Source: Brevipalpus yothersi (Eukaryota; Arthropoda; Arachnida; Trombidiformes; Tenuipalpidae). From it: 64,000 nt of DNA. The stretch covers positions 112,297 through 176,296 of the forward strand of contig QZCP01000014.1 in assembly GCA_003956705.1 (NCBI GenBank), read 5' to 3'. Position 1 is the first letter of the stretch, and the number at the start of each line of letters is the position of its first letter. The position numbers and the translations under genes are program-made. A model generated the notes under the pieces. That model was not told the DNA's origin and ran no database searches. It worked only from the letters and a program-made list of their open reading frames with translations. This document shows, in pieces, positions 39,567 through 52,269 of this stretch.

Positions 39567-42500
39567 TTAATTAGGACATTTACCCTCACGAATACCATTA
39601 CCAGAACGCCAAGAAGCTGTATCAGCTGATAGATCGACTGCTGTGTCCATGTAACGCGTTTCCTTAAGGTATCGAATCGGATGATGAGACTGGGCTAGTG
39701 AACATTGGGAACAATCAATTGGACATGGACCAGGTGGACTTAAGCCAGAGATACTGTTAGCCAAAGGATGGAAAAGAAGATGCATAGTAGCTGCATTTTG
39801 AGATGAGTATTGGGCTGATATTGGACTGCCTGGAAGGCTAGAAAAGTCCCGTGGAAAGTAAGGACTACTAAGAGAACTGATCGGAAGTGATTGAATGGGA
39901 GTGACTTGTGATTGAAGTGGCAGTGATGTAGTGTTGTGATGATTTCGCGAATTATTGGATAGACTTTGATGATAATTGGTCAAGTTGGGATGCAAAAAAT
40001 TGGTGAATGAATTTGACTGGATTGGTGTGAATGCTGATCTAATGGGTATGGGAGATGATAAGGGAGAGGCTATTGAAGATGATGCAGATATGGTAGAAGG
40101 TGAATATGATCTATTGCTGTTAGTTGCTGTGGAAAGTACATCATGATAACGATTTCGAGATGCTAAATCTATCAAACTTTGGCATGATTGAGTTATTATT
40201 TTTGTTTCATTTAGTGAGAGAAAATGTTCCATCGTTCGTTGAATATCGTTATTACAACTTTGAAGTACCAGATTCAATATGTTTCGGGGCTGTTTGGGAA
40301 AAAATTTTGCAAGTATCTCAATGGGACTTAATTCACTGCCACCATAATCTGATTGTGATGATCTTGAGTAGTTTTGTTCAAACTTTACCATATTGTAAGA
40401 GTCCATATTTTGCGTATGATTGATTGATTCTCTAGTTGCATAGTTACTGTTGTTCTGTGGAGATTTTCGACGAATTTTGGATGGTGGAGGTTGAGATTGA
40501 TCTTGACTTGACTTATCTACATNNNNNNNNNNNNNNNNNNNNNNNNNNNNNNNNNNNNNNNNNNNNNNNNNNNNNNNNNNNNNNNNNNNNNNNNNNNNNN
40601 NNNNNNNNNNNNNNNNNNNNNNNNNNNNNNNNNNNNNNNNNNNNNNNNNNNNNNNNNNNNNNNNNNNNNNNNNNNNNNNNNNNNNNNNNNNNNNNNNNNN
40701 NNNNNNNNNNNNNNNNNNNNNNNNNNNNNNNNNNNNNNNNNNNNNNNNNNNNNNNNNNNNNNNNNNNNNNNNNNNNNNNNNNNNNNNNNNNNNNNNNNNN
40801 NNNNNNNNNNNNNNNNNNNNNNNNNNNNNNNNNNNNNNNNNNNNNNNNNNNNNNNNNNNNNNNNNNNNNNNNNNNNNNNNNNNNNNNNNNNNNNNNNNNN
40901 NNNNNNNNNNNNNNNNNNNNNNNNNNNNNNNNNNNNNNNNNNNNNNNNNNNNNNNNNNNNNNNNNNNNNNNNNNNNNNNNNNNNNNNNNNNNNNNNNNNN
41001 NNNNNNNNNNNNNNNNNNNNNNNNNNNNNNNNNNNNNNNNNNNNNNNNNNNNNNNNNNNNNNNNNNNNNNNNNNNNNNNNNNNNNNNNNNNNNNNNNNNN
41101 NNNNNNNNNNNNNNNNNNNNNNNNNNNNNNNNNNNNNNNNNNNNNNNNNNNNNNNNNNNNNNNNNNNNNNNNNNNNNNNNNNNNNNNNNNNNNNNNNNNN
41201 NNNNNNNNNNNNNNNNNNNNNNNNNNNNNNNNNNNNNNNNNNNNNNNNNNNNNNNNNNNNNNNNNNNNNNNNNNNNNNNNNNNNNNNNNNNNNNNNNNNN
41301 NNNNNNNNNNNNNNNNNNNNNNNNNGCTATCAAACTTTGGCATGATTGAGTTATTATTTTTGTTTCATTTAGTGAGAGAAAATGTTCCATCGTTCGTTGA
41401 ATATCGTTATTACAACTTTGAAGTACCAGATTCAATATGTTTCGGGGCTGTTTGGGAAAAAATTTTGCAAGTATCTCAATGGGACTTAATTCACTGCCAC
41501 CATAATCTGATTGTGATGATCTTGAGTAGTTTTGTTCAAACTTTACCATATTGTAAGAGTCCATATTTTGCGTATGATTGATTGATTCTCTAGTTGCATA
41601 GTTACTGTTGTTCTGTGGAGATTTTCGACGAATTTTGGATGGTGGAGGTTGAGATTGATCTTGACTTGACTTATCTACATCATCATCAACAATTGAAGCC
41701 TTGAAGCTTGAAGATTTCTCACTGGATAAGATTTCATTTGAGGATGATTCAGTGTTTCTACTGTTTTCCGCATCAATTGTACACTCCTCTCTAGATTTGC
41801 ATTCTCCATGAGATGGATTCAATTGTAAGTGTCCTTTTGAGCCTTTACCACTGTTCTTTTCACCTTCAATATTATTCTCATCCTCAAGAGATTCTGAGAA
41901 GATAGAAAGGAAAAAATTATGGAACAAAATCAGCGGCACTTGATTCTCGGTAAATAAATACAGCTTAGTGTACGATACATGATAAAGAAAGGAAAATAGA
42001 AGAAGAAGAAGAAGAAGAAGAAGAAGAAGAAATGGTAACAGAGACATGAGGAAGAGAGTTAATCATCAGGCCTTACTCATGTTTGCCAAGCAATTGAGTA
42101 GATCATAAGAAGTGTATGAAGTGAGAGAATACATTCTCTCTTCAGCCAACCCTATAAGACCTACCAGGCAGAGGTATAGGTTACATAATGATATAGGTCA
42201 AGTTGAATTTTTTTGGATAAAGAGTGTGAAGCTAGATATTTCCTCTACTTTATTACTGGAAGATTGGATACTCGGACGGAAAAGTGTAACAAGAAAGTAA
42301 ATGAGAGTGTATATTTTCATCAGCTTTGACTTACCTTTAATTTCTGATTGCGATGATCCCGATTGACTATTTTTGGGATCATTTTCATTGTCAAAATCTT
42401 CCGAGTCCACACAAATTTTATCATCCGATTCATCAGCATCCACTTCCACATCATCATCTCCAGATGATGATTTGATGATAGGCTCTGTGACGGGGATTCC

Positions 42501-43920
42501 AAATATAGGGCCCTGTGGGAGGTATCCATCCACACAAGTTCCTGTGGCTACCGCTCGCAATCTGATTGCCAGATTATCTTCCGATGCTTGGGCTCGTTTT
42601 AGGGCCACCTAAAAGCGGAAAAGCATCAACCATTGAATGGACAAAGAAAAACAATATGGATTGAGGAAAAGGACGAAAATGGAAAAAGATGAATATGATG
42701 GGAGAGATAGAGAGAGAGAGAGAGAATGTATGTTGGATGGGGAATAACGAAACATTTTAGACTGTAAGTAGAGTGGTTTGAAAACATGTCAAAAAGGCTG
42801 TCAATGATTGAAAAGCTGTTAATCTTTACATCCTTCTTCGTTTAAATCCACTTAACAGTTGCATGTGTGTGGCAAATTAGTGGCTACAAGTAGCTGAGCA
42901 TCTTCCTAAATCATATGTCCAGTCAATTCTCTCTACTATGATCCTGGCTACTTAATGGTTTCAGAAGGGGTTTATTGAACAATTGAGTATCATGAGCTGT
43001 TTGTTTGATCACTGATACTTTGAGCAAGTGTTGATCAGGGAAAATGGTTGAAAAAAGATTCCTCAGGCTATGGCAAAACTTCTCAAGACCCATCAATTGG
43101 TCAAGAGATGTACTTGAGAAGAGAGGAAAAAAGACGGAATTTTTAGCTTAAAACATCAAATTTTACAATCAAAGCTGCGGTTTAACACTCAAATAATTTA
43201 ACAATCAGTGTTGCCATTTTTGTTCTTATCAAGATGGTTCATTTTTCAATTGTAGTTAAAGGGATATCCCTTCAACTTAAGGCACCAACTACACCTCATC
43301 ACCCTAAGAGAAGAAAGATACCTCGGTGATCGTTACGACGGTAAAATTTAAACAGAATTCAATAAATCTCAATCAACTTTGTATCTGATTCTGAACGATT
43401 CTATGAATTATTATCAAAGTCAGATCAATAATTCTGAAATTGAGATCCTTACCTGAGCAGCCATAATTCGCTGTCTTTCGGCAATCAGTTTACACTTTGG
43501 ACAATCACAATTCTTGTAACCACAATCACGCTTATGACCTTTGAGCCACGATATTATTCCATGATTTCGACATCGAGCACACTTGGGACGTCGAGCCGCT
43601 GGTCCACCTCCACTCGAACTGGATGAACTTCCATTTCGTCCACCGCCAATATTGGTTGGTGATTCTGGTGGTGATTGACTGAGTGGTGATAGAGAAGATT
43701 GTCCTGGTCGATTGATTTGCGGTGGAGCCAGTGAAGAATTTGATTGGAGTCGATTAGGCTGATTAGAATTGATTGATGGATTAATCATCACATGCAATGG
43801 CTGCTGGTGATGATGTGGTGTCAATCCGGAACGATGATGATTGGACATTGGAAGAGGGGCTGTTGGTAATGGTGGTGGTGGAGGTGGTGGAGGACATCGA
43901 TGGCCAAGAACGCGATCCAT
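39567..43920 (-). CDS. Doublesex/Mab-3 related transcription factor with DM and DMA domains (DMRTA class)
   Basis: Three exons on the - strand: 43920-43453, 42608-42335 and 41893-39567, with phases agreeing (CAG|GTG; G|AA). Exon 1 gives a Pro/His/Gln-rich N-terminus and the DM domain (about residues 110-156): RRPKCARCRNHG, HKRDC, CDCPKCKLI, with all intertwined zinc ligands. Exon 2 continues VALKRAQASED and an acidic segment. Exon 3 carries the DMA domain SPIEILAKFFPKQPR..LVLQSC and a Ser-rich tail. DM binds DNA in the minor groove. DM plus DMA places it with Drosophila dmrt99B/dmrt93B and vertebrate DMRTA/DMRT3; I cannot choose between them. Exon 3 is interrupted by 803 N flanked by identical 354-bp copies; without the duplicate the protein is 636 residues. 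The stop at 39567 follows a donor-like GGTAAAT, so another terminal exon is possible. Confidence 0.93.
40169..41680. repeat. 354-bp perfect direct repeat flanking an 803-N gap (assembly artefact)
   Basis: 40169-40522 and 41327-41680 are identical as far as I can read, and N fills 40523-41325. Both copies contain the DMA-domain part of the DMRT last exon. Collapsing them (offset 1158) restores one uninterrupted frame with one DMA domain. The simplest reading is two contigs that overlap but were scaffolded with a gap. Confidence 0.9.
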
Positions 43921-44245
43921 TCAGATACTCACACGCGAGCACAACAGAGTTGAATGTTCGCACTTGGAGACACAAGGAAACACAACTGAATCAAAATGTT
44001 ATCAGGATGAGTACCAAGTAGCAAAGGAAACAATCACAACACTTCGATGGAAAGCTCACTCAAAAATGAGATCTATTTTTCCCATGAGAAAGAGTGAATT
44101 TGAAACGTTGAAACATTCTAAACAGCCTGACACATACGTACACACACACATATACATTCAATCACTTGAATGTTTATCAATGTACTGTTTTTTCTCTCCC
44201 AAAATTATTGACTTTCCCGAGCTATATTGAATGGCAAAAGAGAAG

Positions 44246-44249
<4 letters not shown>

Positions 44250-44301
<52 letters not shown>
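44250..44301. repeat. (GA)n microsatellite
   Basis: GA repeat upstream of the DMRT gene. Confidence 0.95.
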
Positions 44302-44310
<9 letters not shown>

Positions 44311-44760
44311 GCAATAGTTTTCGAATGAGAAAAGATGAGCTTCCAAACTGCTGAATGCTAAAAGTTCCGCTGAGTCTGGCAACAAGAAAGCATCCAAAAA
44401 GGAAGCCTGTCCATTGGCTGGAAGTGCAGGTCAGGCGTGGTATCGAATAGGACCTTTTTCTCCATCCATGTTTCCAAAATATCCAGCCTCCTCCATTCTG
44501 GGCCTACTGCAATATGTATATACTTGGAAAAAGAGTCCTCTTCTTGAATACTAACAAGAGCAAGTGAAAGAGGGTAGAAAAGTTTGTTAAGCAAATTAGC
44601 CAGATGGATAAGATTGTAACTGTGTGTGTATATGTGTGTGAGAGTGTGTGGTAGCGGTCTAAGAGTAGAGGTTCTTTTTACCAGGCGAAAGTGTTTCTGA
44701 TCAATCCTCAGGAATCATGTTCTTGTTGGATTTCAAGTGATCTCGAACTGAAAAAGAGAG

Positions 44761-44763
<3 letters not shown>

Positions 44764-44810
<47 letters not shown>
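44764..44810. repeat. (CT)n microsatellite
   Basis: CT repeat about 460 bases after an opposite-orientation GA tract. Confidence 0.95.
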
Positions 44811-44811
<1 letters not shown>

Positions 44812-45146
44812 AGAGAAAAAGAAACGGAATTCATGTGGAGGTATGGTCTGTGATCTCTCTATGGTGGTCTTCTTCTTTTGGCCACTGTTGACAGCGTGAG
44901 CATGTTTGTTAATCTGACTTTTACCAAGTTTCTGTCATGTAATTTGGTATCTTCTTGAGTTTGTTGGAAGCAAACTGTAAGAGGAGGAAAAAAGAAGGAG
45001 AGGAAGAGAGAATGCTAGTTTTATGGATGAAAAATTGAAGGGCATCTTCTGAGACACTCGAAGAGATTTGCATGGACCCAAGAACAAGATGCGGACTGAG
45101 AATGGCGAAGAGGTTTTTCTTTTTGGCCCACAAAAAAACATTTGTC

Positions 45147-45183
<37 letters not shown>

Positions 45184-45567
45184 AATGTTTGCTGTAGACA
45201 AGCTGCTCGTGTTTGTGGATATGATTTTTGTAATTCTCTCTCTTTTTTCTGACCAACGATAAATTGTGGACCACTCATCATACAAAGTAGCTGAGTTCGA
45301 CGTTTTTCAAAGTAATACTTCAATTTTGTAGACAAGATTATCATGTACTTGTGAGAAAAGAAAAAGAGAAAGAGAGAATCAACATCACAAAAGTGATCAA
45401 TGTGAATAGTATCATCTGTATATGACCCCGTAGCAATATTCTTCTCTTTTTCTTCTTCTTTCATCACTTCAAAATTTTATCTCAAGAACTTGATTATTTA
45501 GCATTCATAGGCCCAACTAGTGTCCATTCTCTCTTGGCTACTTTTCTTTTGAATAGATCAAATTTTT

Positions 45568-45568
<1 letters not shown>

Positions 45569-45634
<66 letters not shown>

Positions 45635-45643
45635 CTATCTATC
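45569..45643. repeat. Compound (CT)n(ATCT)n microsatellite
   Basis: CT repeat (45569-45617) running directly into about six ATCT units (45617-45643). Confidence 0.95.
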
Positions 45644-47491
45644 CCTCTCTCAGCAAGCCGGCCAATTTGTTTGCTCAATAACTTGAAGAGCAAATATTGC
45701 TCTCTCCACACCGCAATTCAACTCAATAACATTATCATCATAACTTATTATTCTCTTCCCTTTTTCTGCTTATTTTTCTTCTCATCAACACTATACCACT
45801 TTTGCCCATGTATACAATTATCAGAAGCTTTCACCATAGCCTCAGGACAAAGTTGGTTCTTCGAATTCGGTTCTAGAACTTAGAACTTGATGAATCTTCG
45901 ATTCAAAATCCACCAGGTGACACCTGTCATCACGAGTTGATTTTGTTTTTGACTTTCCGATAAAACAAAGTTACTCTTGTGAAGCGCGCGAAAAGCTTTG
46001 TGTATTGCGTCATTTGATTAGGATAACATAACGGTACAAAAACCTTTTCCGAAACACAGATCCCTTCAAACGAACTATTGTGAAACTTTATGTCCCCCTG
46101 GTTTACATTTTTCAAGGTCCGTCTAGGGATCGAGAGTGATCGACATGATAACAATAGGTTCAACTTGTATCGGCGTCTATCTGTGGTTCAATACTTCGAA
46201 CGTATGATTTGTCATGTTTTAGAGGTTATATTTCTTATGATATCGAATAGAAAAAATTGCAACTCATGCAATTAAAATGCTTTATTGCAACTCAATCGGT
46301 AAGATGAAAAGAATTCAACCAAATCTAGACACACTGAGAAAAATGATATGCTGATGAGTCTGTGTTGTTTTGGAAGAGAGAAAAAATTCTCAGAAAATCT
46401 TGATCAAAGTTCTCTCTGTCTGACAAAGTTCAAGAGTATCTTTCTTTGTTTACGGAAATTGATAAGGTTCAATTGTTAATGATTTAATTTATCAGCTGAT
46501 CAGGTTACCTTACCAGATAATGATACTGAGCCATGGGTTCGGAAAGTTGAAGTGAGCAAAAGTATCATTTAACTTTGTACTCATTAGGAACAAAATGAAT
46601 AGAGAATAAAAGGTCCTTTGGCACCTTCAATAGATGGATCTCTATGATTTGCTGAATTCGAATCATGATGAGTGAGTGATAAAACTTTTCCGGCAACAAC
46701 AATAGGCTTAATTTTTTGTTCAACCTCAATATAAGAGCAACAACAAACAACAAGCTCAATTGATGAGACTTTCTTTTTTTTGAATGAAATTTCATAAATT
46801 TGGGTGGGGAAGCGATAATCAGGCTAATTTGATAAATTGTGATGATACACGAGCCTCATCATCGCTTTACTGATCAGAGAAAGCGTTTAAGGCCATAGAA
46901 GCGAGTCGAATAGTGATATTGATGGGTAACAATTGGTAACAATTAACAATTAAAATGAATGCCACCATAGTGGTGAATCAACAAGCACTACACTTGTTCT
47001 GTCACCCATTCATCAGTGATTAGTGGTTAACTATGAACTCGATTCATATCTGTTCAGTGGAACTTATCCCGCTGTGGACCATGATTTTGGCCTCAAGAAT
47101 CACAATAATATCAATTTTTTCCAGCATGAAATAATGATGTGTAGAAAGATGTGAGAAGAGTAAAGAAGGAAAACAGTAGGATTCATTCTTATTATTATCA
47201 TTATTATTGGGAGAGATCCGGAATCCATTCACATTCACTAATTATATCACCCTTAATGACAATTCAAGTGTGACTTGAAAAATTTTTTTTGCCCTTCCAT
47301 TGAACCCATCATGAATATCTCACTTGGCCATCCATGATATTCTCTCTCCAATAATATGCATTTTATTTGAAACCTGACCATTGAACATGAGACTTGATCC
47401 CAACATCATGTAGTTGAAGGGAGGATCCCCTGATCATCTTTGAGCTCGATGATTTAATTTAATCAGAAAAATTTTTGCAATACTTTTTGGA

Positions 47492-48973
47492 ATGCCATTC
47501 AATCAGAAATTTTTTCTACTAGCCAATGGCTACTTCATCATTCTTATAGGTAATATGTGAAATCTTTTTATTTGCCGAGAAATTTATCGATGCTGTGTTA
47601 TTAACTACCATACTTCTTCAACATTCTAATCAGGGCCATCATTAGCAAATTTCCTGGGAATCCCTGGACCAACATGTACCGTTACATCTCTCATCCCAGG
47701 TACACCAAGTGCTACGACCACCTCGATGATGGGAACTTGCTATCCTGCTCTATCATGTCGCACATTAGGTGGAGTGGCCATTGGTCGATGTGGTGCTACC
47801 AATGTTTGCTGTGTTTGTGAGTAGAAGAATGTTGGGCTAAAGGATCAAATTTTTCTTGGACTATGATCCCAATTAGAGAGAGAGAGAGAGAGCATTGAAA
47901 GCTAATTATTTGCCACTTTTTTCCACCCCAAACAGTTCCGAGAACTTGTGATGCCAATTCAGCGATGAATCACACCTACTTCACAAATCCAGCATATCCA
48001 TCACCATATAATGGTTCGACATCTTGTACACTGACAATACATCGGATTGCTACTCCCTATCGAATATGCCAATTGAGGCTTGATTTTGTTGATTTCGAAA
48101 TCAATCGACCAAATTATGGTAACTGTGAAACGGATCGTTTCGTTGTCTCGGGACAAAATTCTAATTCAGTTGTACCTCCACTGTGTGGTCGCAATTCTGG
48201 ATCCCATGTGTATATGGATGTCGATGGATCACAGGGACCTTTCACATTGCGAATGATAACCAATGGACCTGGTTATCGTCGATGGAATATCCAAGTGACA
48301 CAAATTGAGTGTACTAATCCATCGAAAGCACCAGCAAATTGTCTCCAATACCTTCTCGGTCCTAGTGGAAGCTTCTCGAGTTTCAATTATGAATCATCCC
48401 AGTACAATGAATTTCCTCAAAATCAGAACCAGAACAATCCGAATCAAGGTTATATGGATGCAACTTATCTTAATGGGCTTGATTATGCGATATGTTTCCG
48501 TAAAGAGAGTGGCTTTTGTACCCAAACGTATTCAGTTAACAGCACTTATGTGCCATTCGAAATCGTCAACTATGGACCAAGTAAGGGATTTTTTCCATGT
48601 CTTCTTTTCTGATTACTTATATAATTTAATTATTTTACAGACAATCAACCAACTTTCGATCAAAACGCTGCTGGTGCTGGTCCTCAGCGATGTCAATTTG
48701 ATTATATCTTATTAAATGGATTGCGTCTTTGTGGAAGTCGCATGAATCCGATGGCAATTAATCAAAATCTGATGAATGATGCTCAAGTGATTGGTTAGTA
48801 TAATCTTGGTCAAATTTTTCTCTGATTTTGAAAATGTTCTAATCCTTCTAGACACAACAAGTGGACCTTTCATAGCCCGTTTTGTAAGTGACTCGCGTTC
48901 TGCAGGTAGAGGATTTCGATTGTCATTCCAACAGAATCCATGTGGTTCTCGCATCGATCATATGAATACCTAA
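47492..48973 (+). CDS. Secreted CUB-domain protein of an arthropod family
   Basis: Five exons with agreeing phases: 47492-47549, 47634-47816, 47936-48580, 48641-48793 and 48852-48973; 386 residues. The start codon opens a hydrophobic leader (MPFNQKFFLLANGYFIILIG). A cysteine-containing segment with CRTLGGVAIGRCG and CCVFPRTCD follows. Then a CUB-like region: HTYFTNPAYPSPYNG, CQLRLDFVDFEI, CETDRFVV, PPLCGRNSGSHVYMDVD and WNIQVTQIEC. The C-terminal half has CLQYLLGPSGSFSSFNY, LDYAICFRKESGFC and a final NPCG. This arrangement is recognisable from uncharacterised arthropod secreted proteins. CUB modules mediate extracellular binding; no catalytic domain is attached and the partner is unknown. Introns are short (about 60-120 bases). 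AATAAA follows at 49055. Confidence 0.88.
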
Positions 48974-49054
48974 CGCCAATCAGTTCAAGTAGACTGAGAA
49001 ATCTATTTATACCTGAATTACAAGAATGTTTTCAATTTTAAAATTAAAAAATTA

Positions 49055-49060
49055 AATAAA
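49055..49060 (+). terminator. Polyadenylation signal of the CUB gene
   Basis: AATAAA 82 bases after the stop codon at 48971-48973, in an A-rich stretch. Confidence 0.6.
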
Positions 49061-49491
49061 GTTAACACATTAGATCAAGCAACTCAACTAGGAGTCATTA
49101 CTTTTATCATTGAATCAATCCATCCACGAATAAATTGAAAAAACGCCGAAAAAATCGGCGAAAAGCGATCAATAAAAATTTGAACGAAAACTTTTTCCCT
49201 CCTTTTTTGAAGCAGCGTGCAAAAGCTTCCAATCAAAACAATCAAGCATCTCGGTGTTTTTGATAAATTATCTGGTTAGATTATTGGTTGAAATAATCAT
49301 CTTTCAATTGTTAATCATTTTCTCTTATTTTTGAATGTGTATCTTCATTTTCTTCCCCACCGTACTGGTAACAAACATGAATTCCAACGATTGTCCCAAT
49401 CCATTTCGGTGAAATGCATTCAATGCGGCTATGGATAATTGACCGGTCAAATTAAAGTTCTAAAGGATCTACAAAATTAATCATATACACG
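49061..49491. other. Intergenic spacer, CUB gene to TRAPPC13
   Basis: About 430 bases between two genes on the same strand; presumably the TRAPPC13 promoter and 5'UTR. No clear TATA box. Confidence 0.5.
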
Positions 49492-51164
49492 ATGGAAACA
49501 GCAAGGAATGAATTGGTGTCGATCAAGGGTATGTTATCTGGTGTAATTGAGAGTGGATTAGAGAGGTTTTGGTCCTGTTCAGCTTATTACTTGAAATGCA
49601 CAAACTTATAATCAATTTTATTTACACCTCTTTTTTCCTAATTTTCAATCAGTAAATCGAGTTATAAGCAGGGAAACAAAAGTGGATCATTTTCTGAGCC
49701 CGGAAGAATTTGAGAATATGCTTAGAGAAGAGGATGATTTTGAACAAGATTGTATTGGAGAGGAATTCATTGAAAAATGGCAACGCTTACCCAAGAATCT
49801 GTGTAAAGCTTACCTTGGTGAAACTCATTACATTTCGATGATGGTGGTGAATGATTCAGTACGAGAACCCATGATAGAGGTTTCCATTCAAATAGATATG
49901 CAGATTTCTAATGAACGAATTATTTCAATCGGTACAATTGATTCTCCTTTTCTTGATGCTAAGAAATCAGTGAGCGATGTACTCAAATATGAAGTCAAAG
50001 ATCCAGGAAATCATATGTAAGTTTCTTCTTAGAGCTCATCATTGCTTGAAAATAATTCTAATCGCTGATGTTTCTTCCTCTTCAGGATGATATGTACAAT
50101 ATCTTATAAAGATTCAGCCGGAGAGGTGACATCATCTCGTAGATTTTTCAAATTCCAAGTGAACAAACCTCTCGATGTGAAAACCAAGTTTTACAATGCT
50201 GAGGTGAGTAAATTACAGTCCTCAACACCAGGTTTTTGAGATTATGATGTGTCTAAATTTTGGATTATTCAACTTTCCTAGAATGATGAGGTTTTCCTGG
50301 AGGCCCAAGTGGAAAATCTCACTCATTTGCCAATCTGTTTGGAGAAAGTCTCTCTTGAGCCCTCTCAATATTTTGATGTAACTGAGATGAACAAAACTCT
50401 AGTCGATGGTAAGGAACAATGGGTCTTTGGTGAGGTCAATCGCTTCAATCCTAGAGAAAGTCGTCAATATTTGTTTGGTCTCACTCCGAAACCGAAAGTA
50501 CAATCTGATATCAAATTACTCGGGAGCGTGACCAATATTGGTAAATTAGATATTGTTTGGATCACCGGTATTGGAGTTAATGGTAGATTACAAACTTCTG
50601 TTCTCGAACGGATGGTAAGCTTCAACTGTGTAACAAGCATTGACTCATTTAACCGGAGAACTGAAGAATCAACCGATTCTCAAATTGTTGATGGATTCTT
50701 TCTCACATCTATTGGAGTTATATTGACACTAGCAAATATTTTTTCAGAGCCCAGGATATAATGGAATCCGGTTAACTGTTGAGGGCATTCCGAGTCAAGT
50801 TTGTCTGGAGAAAAAGTTTAACATTGTTTTCCGTTTGACAAACTATTGGTGAGTTAGTAATGAATGAAGATTTTTTCATCAACTGTTAATGAATTCTTCT
50901 TTTTACAGTGAATACACGGTCGAACCTGCCGTTCACTTCGACAACAAAGCTGAGAATCAACCTATTCTGTGGCTCGGAGTTTCTGGAAAAACAATGAAGA
51001 AGATCAATCCATTCGAATTTCGAGATTTTCAACTGACTGCCTTCCCTGTAAAAATGGGTCTTCATCCTATAGCCAAGATAATCGTGAACGACATCATTTC
51101 ACGAACAACTTATGAATTCTCTGAATTGCCTTGTATAAATGTTCGCCAGAGCGAGCAAGAATGA
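49492..51164 (+). CDS. TRAPPC13: Trafficking protein particle complex subunit 13
   Basis: Six exons: 49492-49528, 49653-50016, 50086-50203, 50282-50614, 50748-50848 and 50909-51164; 402 residues, close to the human length (about 417). It matches the family throughout: N-terminal NELVSIKVNRVIS, LPKNLCKAYLGETHYISM, FFKFQVNKPLDVKTKFYNAE, NDEVFLEAQVENLT, ICLEKVSLEPS, SRQYLFGL, IGKLDIVWITGIGVNGRLQT and ILWLGVSGK. TRAPPC13 is a peripheral subunit of the TRAPPIII tethering complex, which acts as a guanine exchange factor in ER-Golgi traffic and autophagy. The start at 49492 gives a 12-codon first exon equivalent to the family's N-terminal beta strand. No oddities. Confidence 0.95.
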
Positions 51165-52082
51165 AAAATCTCAGTCCTAAATTATTCCGATTTTTTAAGT
51201 TTTACTCGGTTAAAGATGGTCCATTGATATGACTTCAGACTCTACTTGACGGGAAGTGTTACTCGTTTTTTTAGATATTCATTCCTGATATTTTTCTTGT
51301 AAGTTTGATGCTTCATTGAGCATTTGATAATATATTTCTGGAAGTTTCTTCTTCCGTAATCTGAACAAAAGCTGTCCATTGGATGTAGTTCAATTTCACG
51401 GTACTGAATTGATTAGAACTGAATTGAAAAAAACCTCGAGAAACCGGAAATATGATTCCATGGCTCAATTTTGAATATTTAAGGTGAATTAGTTCAAGTT
51501 TTGTTCACAATCATCCAATCGTTTCAGTTCTGTTCTTTTCATTGAAAGAGTGAGATGAACAATTTCCTAAACTATTTCCCTGAAAACTTTGATGACGACA
51601 GGAATAGTTTGCACCGGAAAAATTATAAGTAGTGTGAACGAAGAATTCATTCGATGTGAATAACAATCAAATCTATCCACTATTAAAAATAATCGTACCC
51701 AAATTTTTCACACTGGATTAGTTGATCGAGAAAAATTTTCGCGCATCCGAGTCCAATTTACTTCATGTGATATGCTTTTCAAGAACTTTGACTGGCCAAT
51801 TTATCGCTCATTCCAGACACATAAAGTGTAAAAATAGAATCCAGTCAGCCTCGATCAAACTCGATCATCCATGGCCGATGGGAACATAAGGATAAAATTT
51901 GACCAATTCTTTAATAGACCAATATTATTTGGACACGAATAGAAATTGTTCCCTTCTCTTTAATCGGAAGCATATCGAATCACTTTGTTCGACAAGAGGT
52001 CCTTGTCCTCAATTAATCTTGTCCACAATTTTCCTATCATGCTCAACTTTGTGGAAGCGACTTCACTTGACCACTCGCATGA
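51165..52082. other. Intergenic region, TRAPPC13 to histidine-rich gene
   Basis: Contains the TRAPPC13 3'UTR and the upstream part of the next gene. I see no AATAAA soon after the TRAPPC13 stop and no further exon. Confidence 0.5.
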
Positions 52083-52117
52083 TATATAAACTGGACTCGT
52101 CCACTTGTGATTCAGTT
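52083..52117 (+). promoter_or_regulatory. TATA box plus initiator of the histidine-rich peptide gene
   Basis: TATATAAA at 52083-52090 and the arthropod initiator TTCAGTT at 52111-52117. The first T of the TATA box lies 31 bases upstream of the initiator A (52114), the canonical spacing. The ATG of the next gene is 156 bases downstream of that A. Confidence 0.65.
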
Positions 52118-52269
52118 GGAAAGTCATCTGAGATCGAATTTCTTGCTGTGAATTCGATGTTCAAATCTCAGGTTAGCCAGTGAGGCTATCATCAGTCTTT
52201 GATGCCAATTGTTCTCATTCTCCAAGATATTCATCTCTTCAACAGTCTGTGGTGTGAACAATTTTCATC

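Larger units (their letters stand above)
43921..47491. other. Divergent intergenic region, 3.6 kb
   Basis: Separates the DMRT start (-) from the CUB gene start (+), so it probably holds both promoters. It contains GA/CT tracts at 44250-44301, 44764-44810, 45150-45177 and 45569-45617 and a (TCTA)n run. No exon recognised. Confidence 0.55.

Noticed and set aside
40124..41581. + strand open frames over the DMRT exon
   Set aside because: They are antisense shadows of the DMRT last exon and run through Ns.
39567..42047. DMRT protein of over 800 residues with two DMA domains
   Set aside because: The second DMA copy comes from the 354-bp sequence repeated across an N gap, and the N-terminal part of that open frame (before ESLEDE) is intron upstream of the acceptor at 41893.
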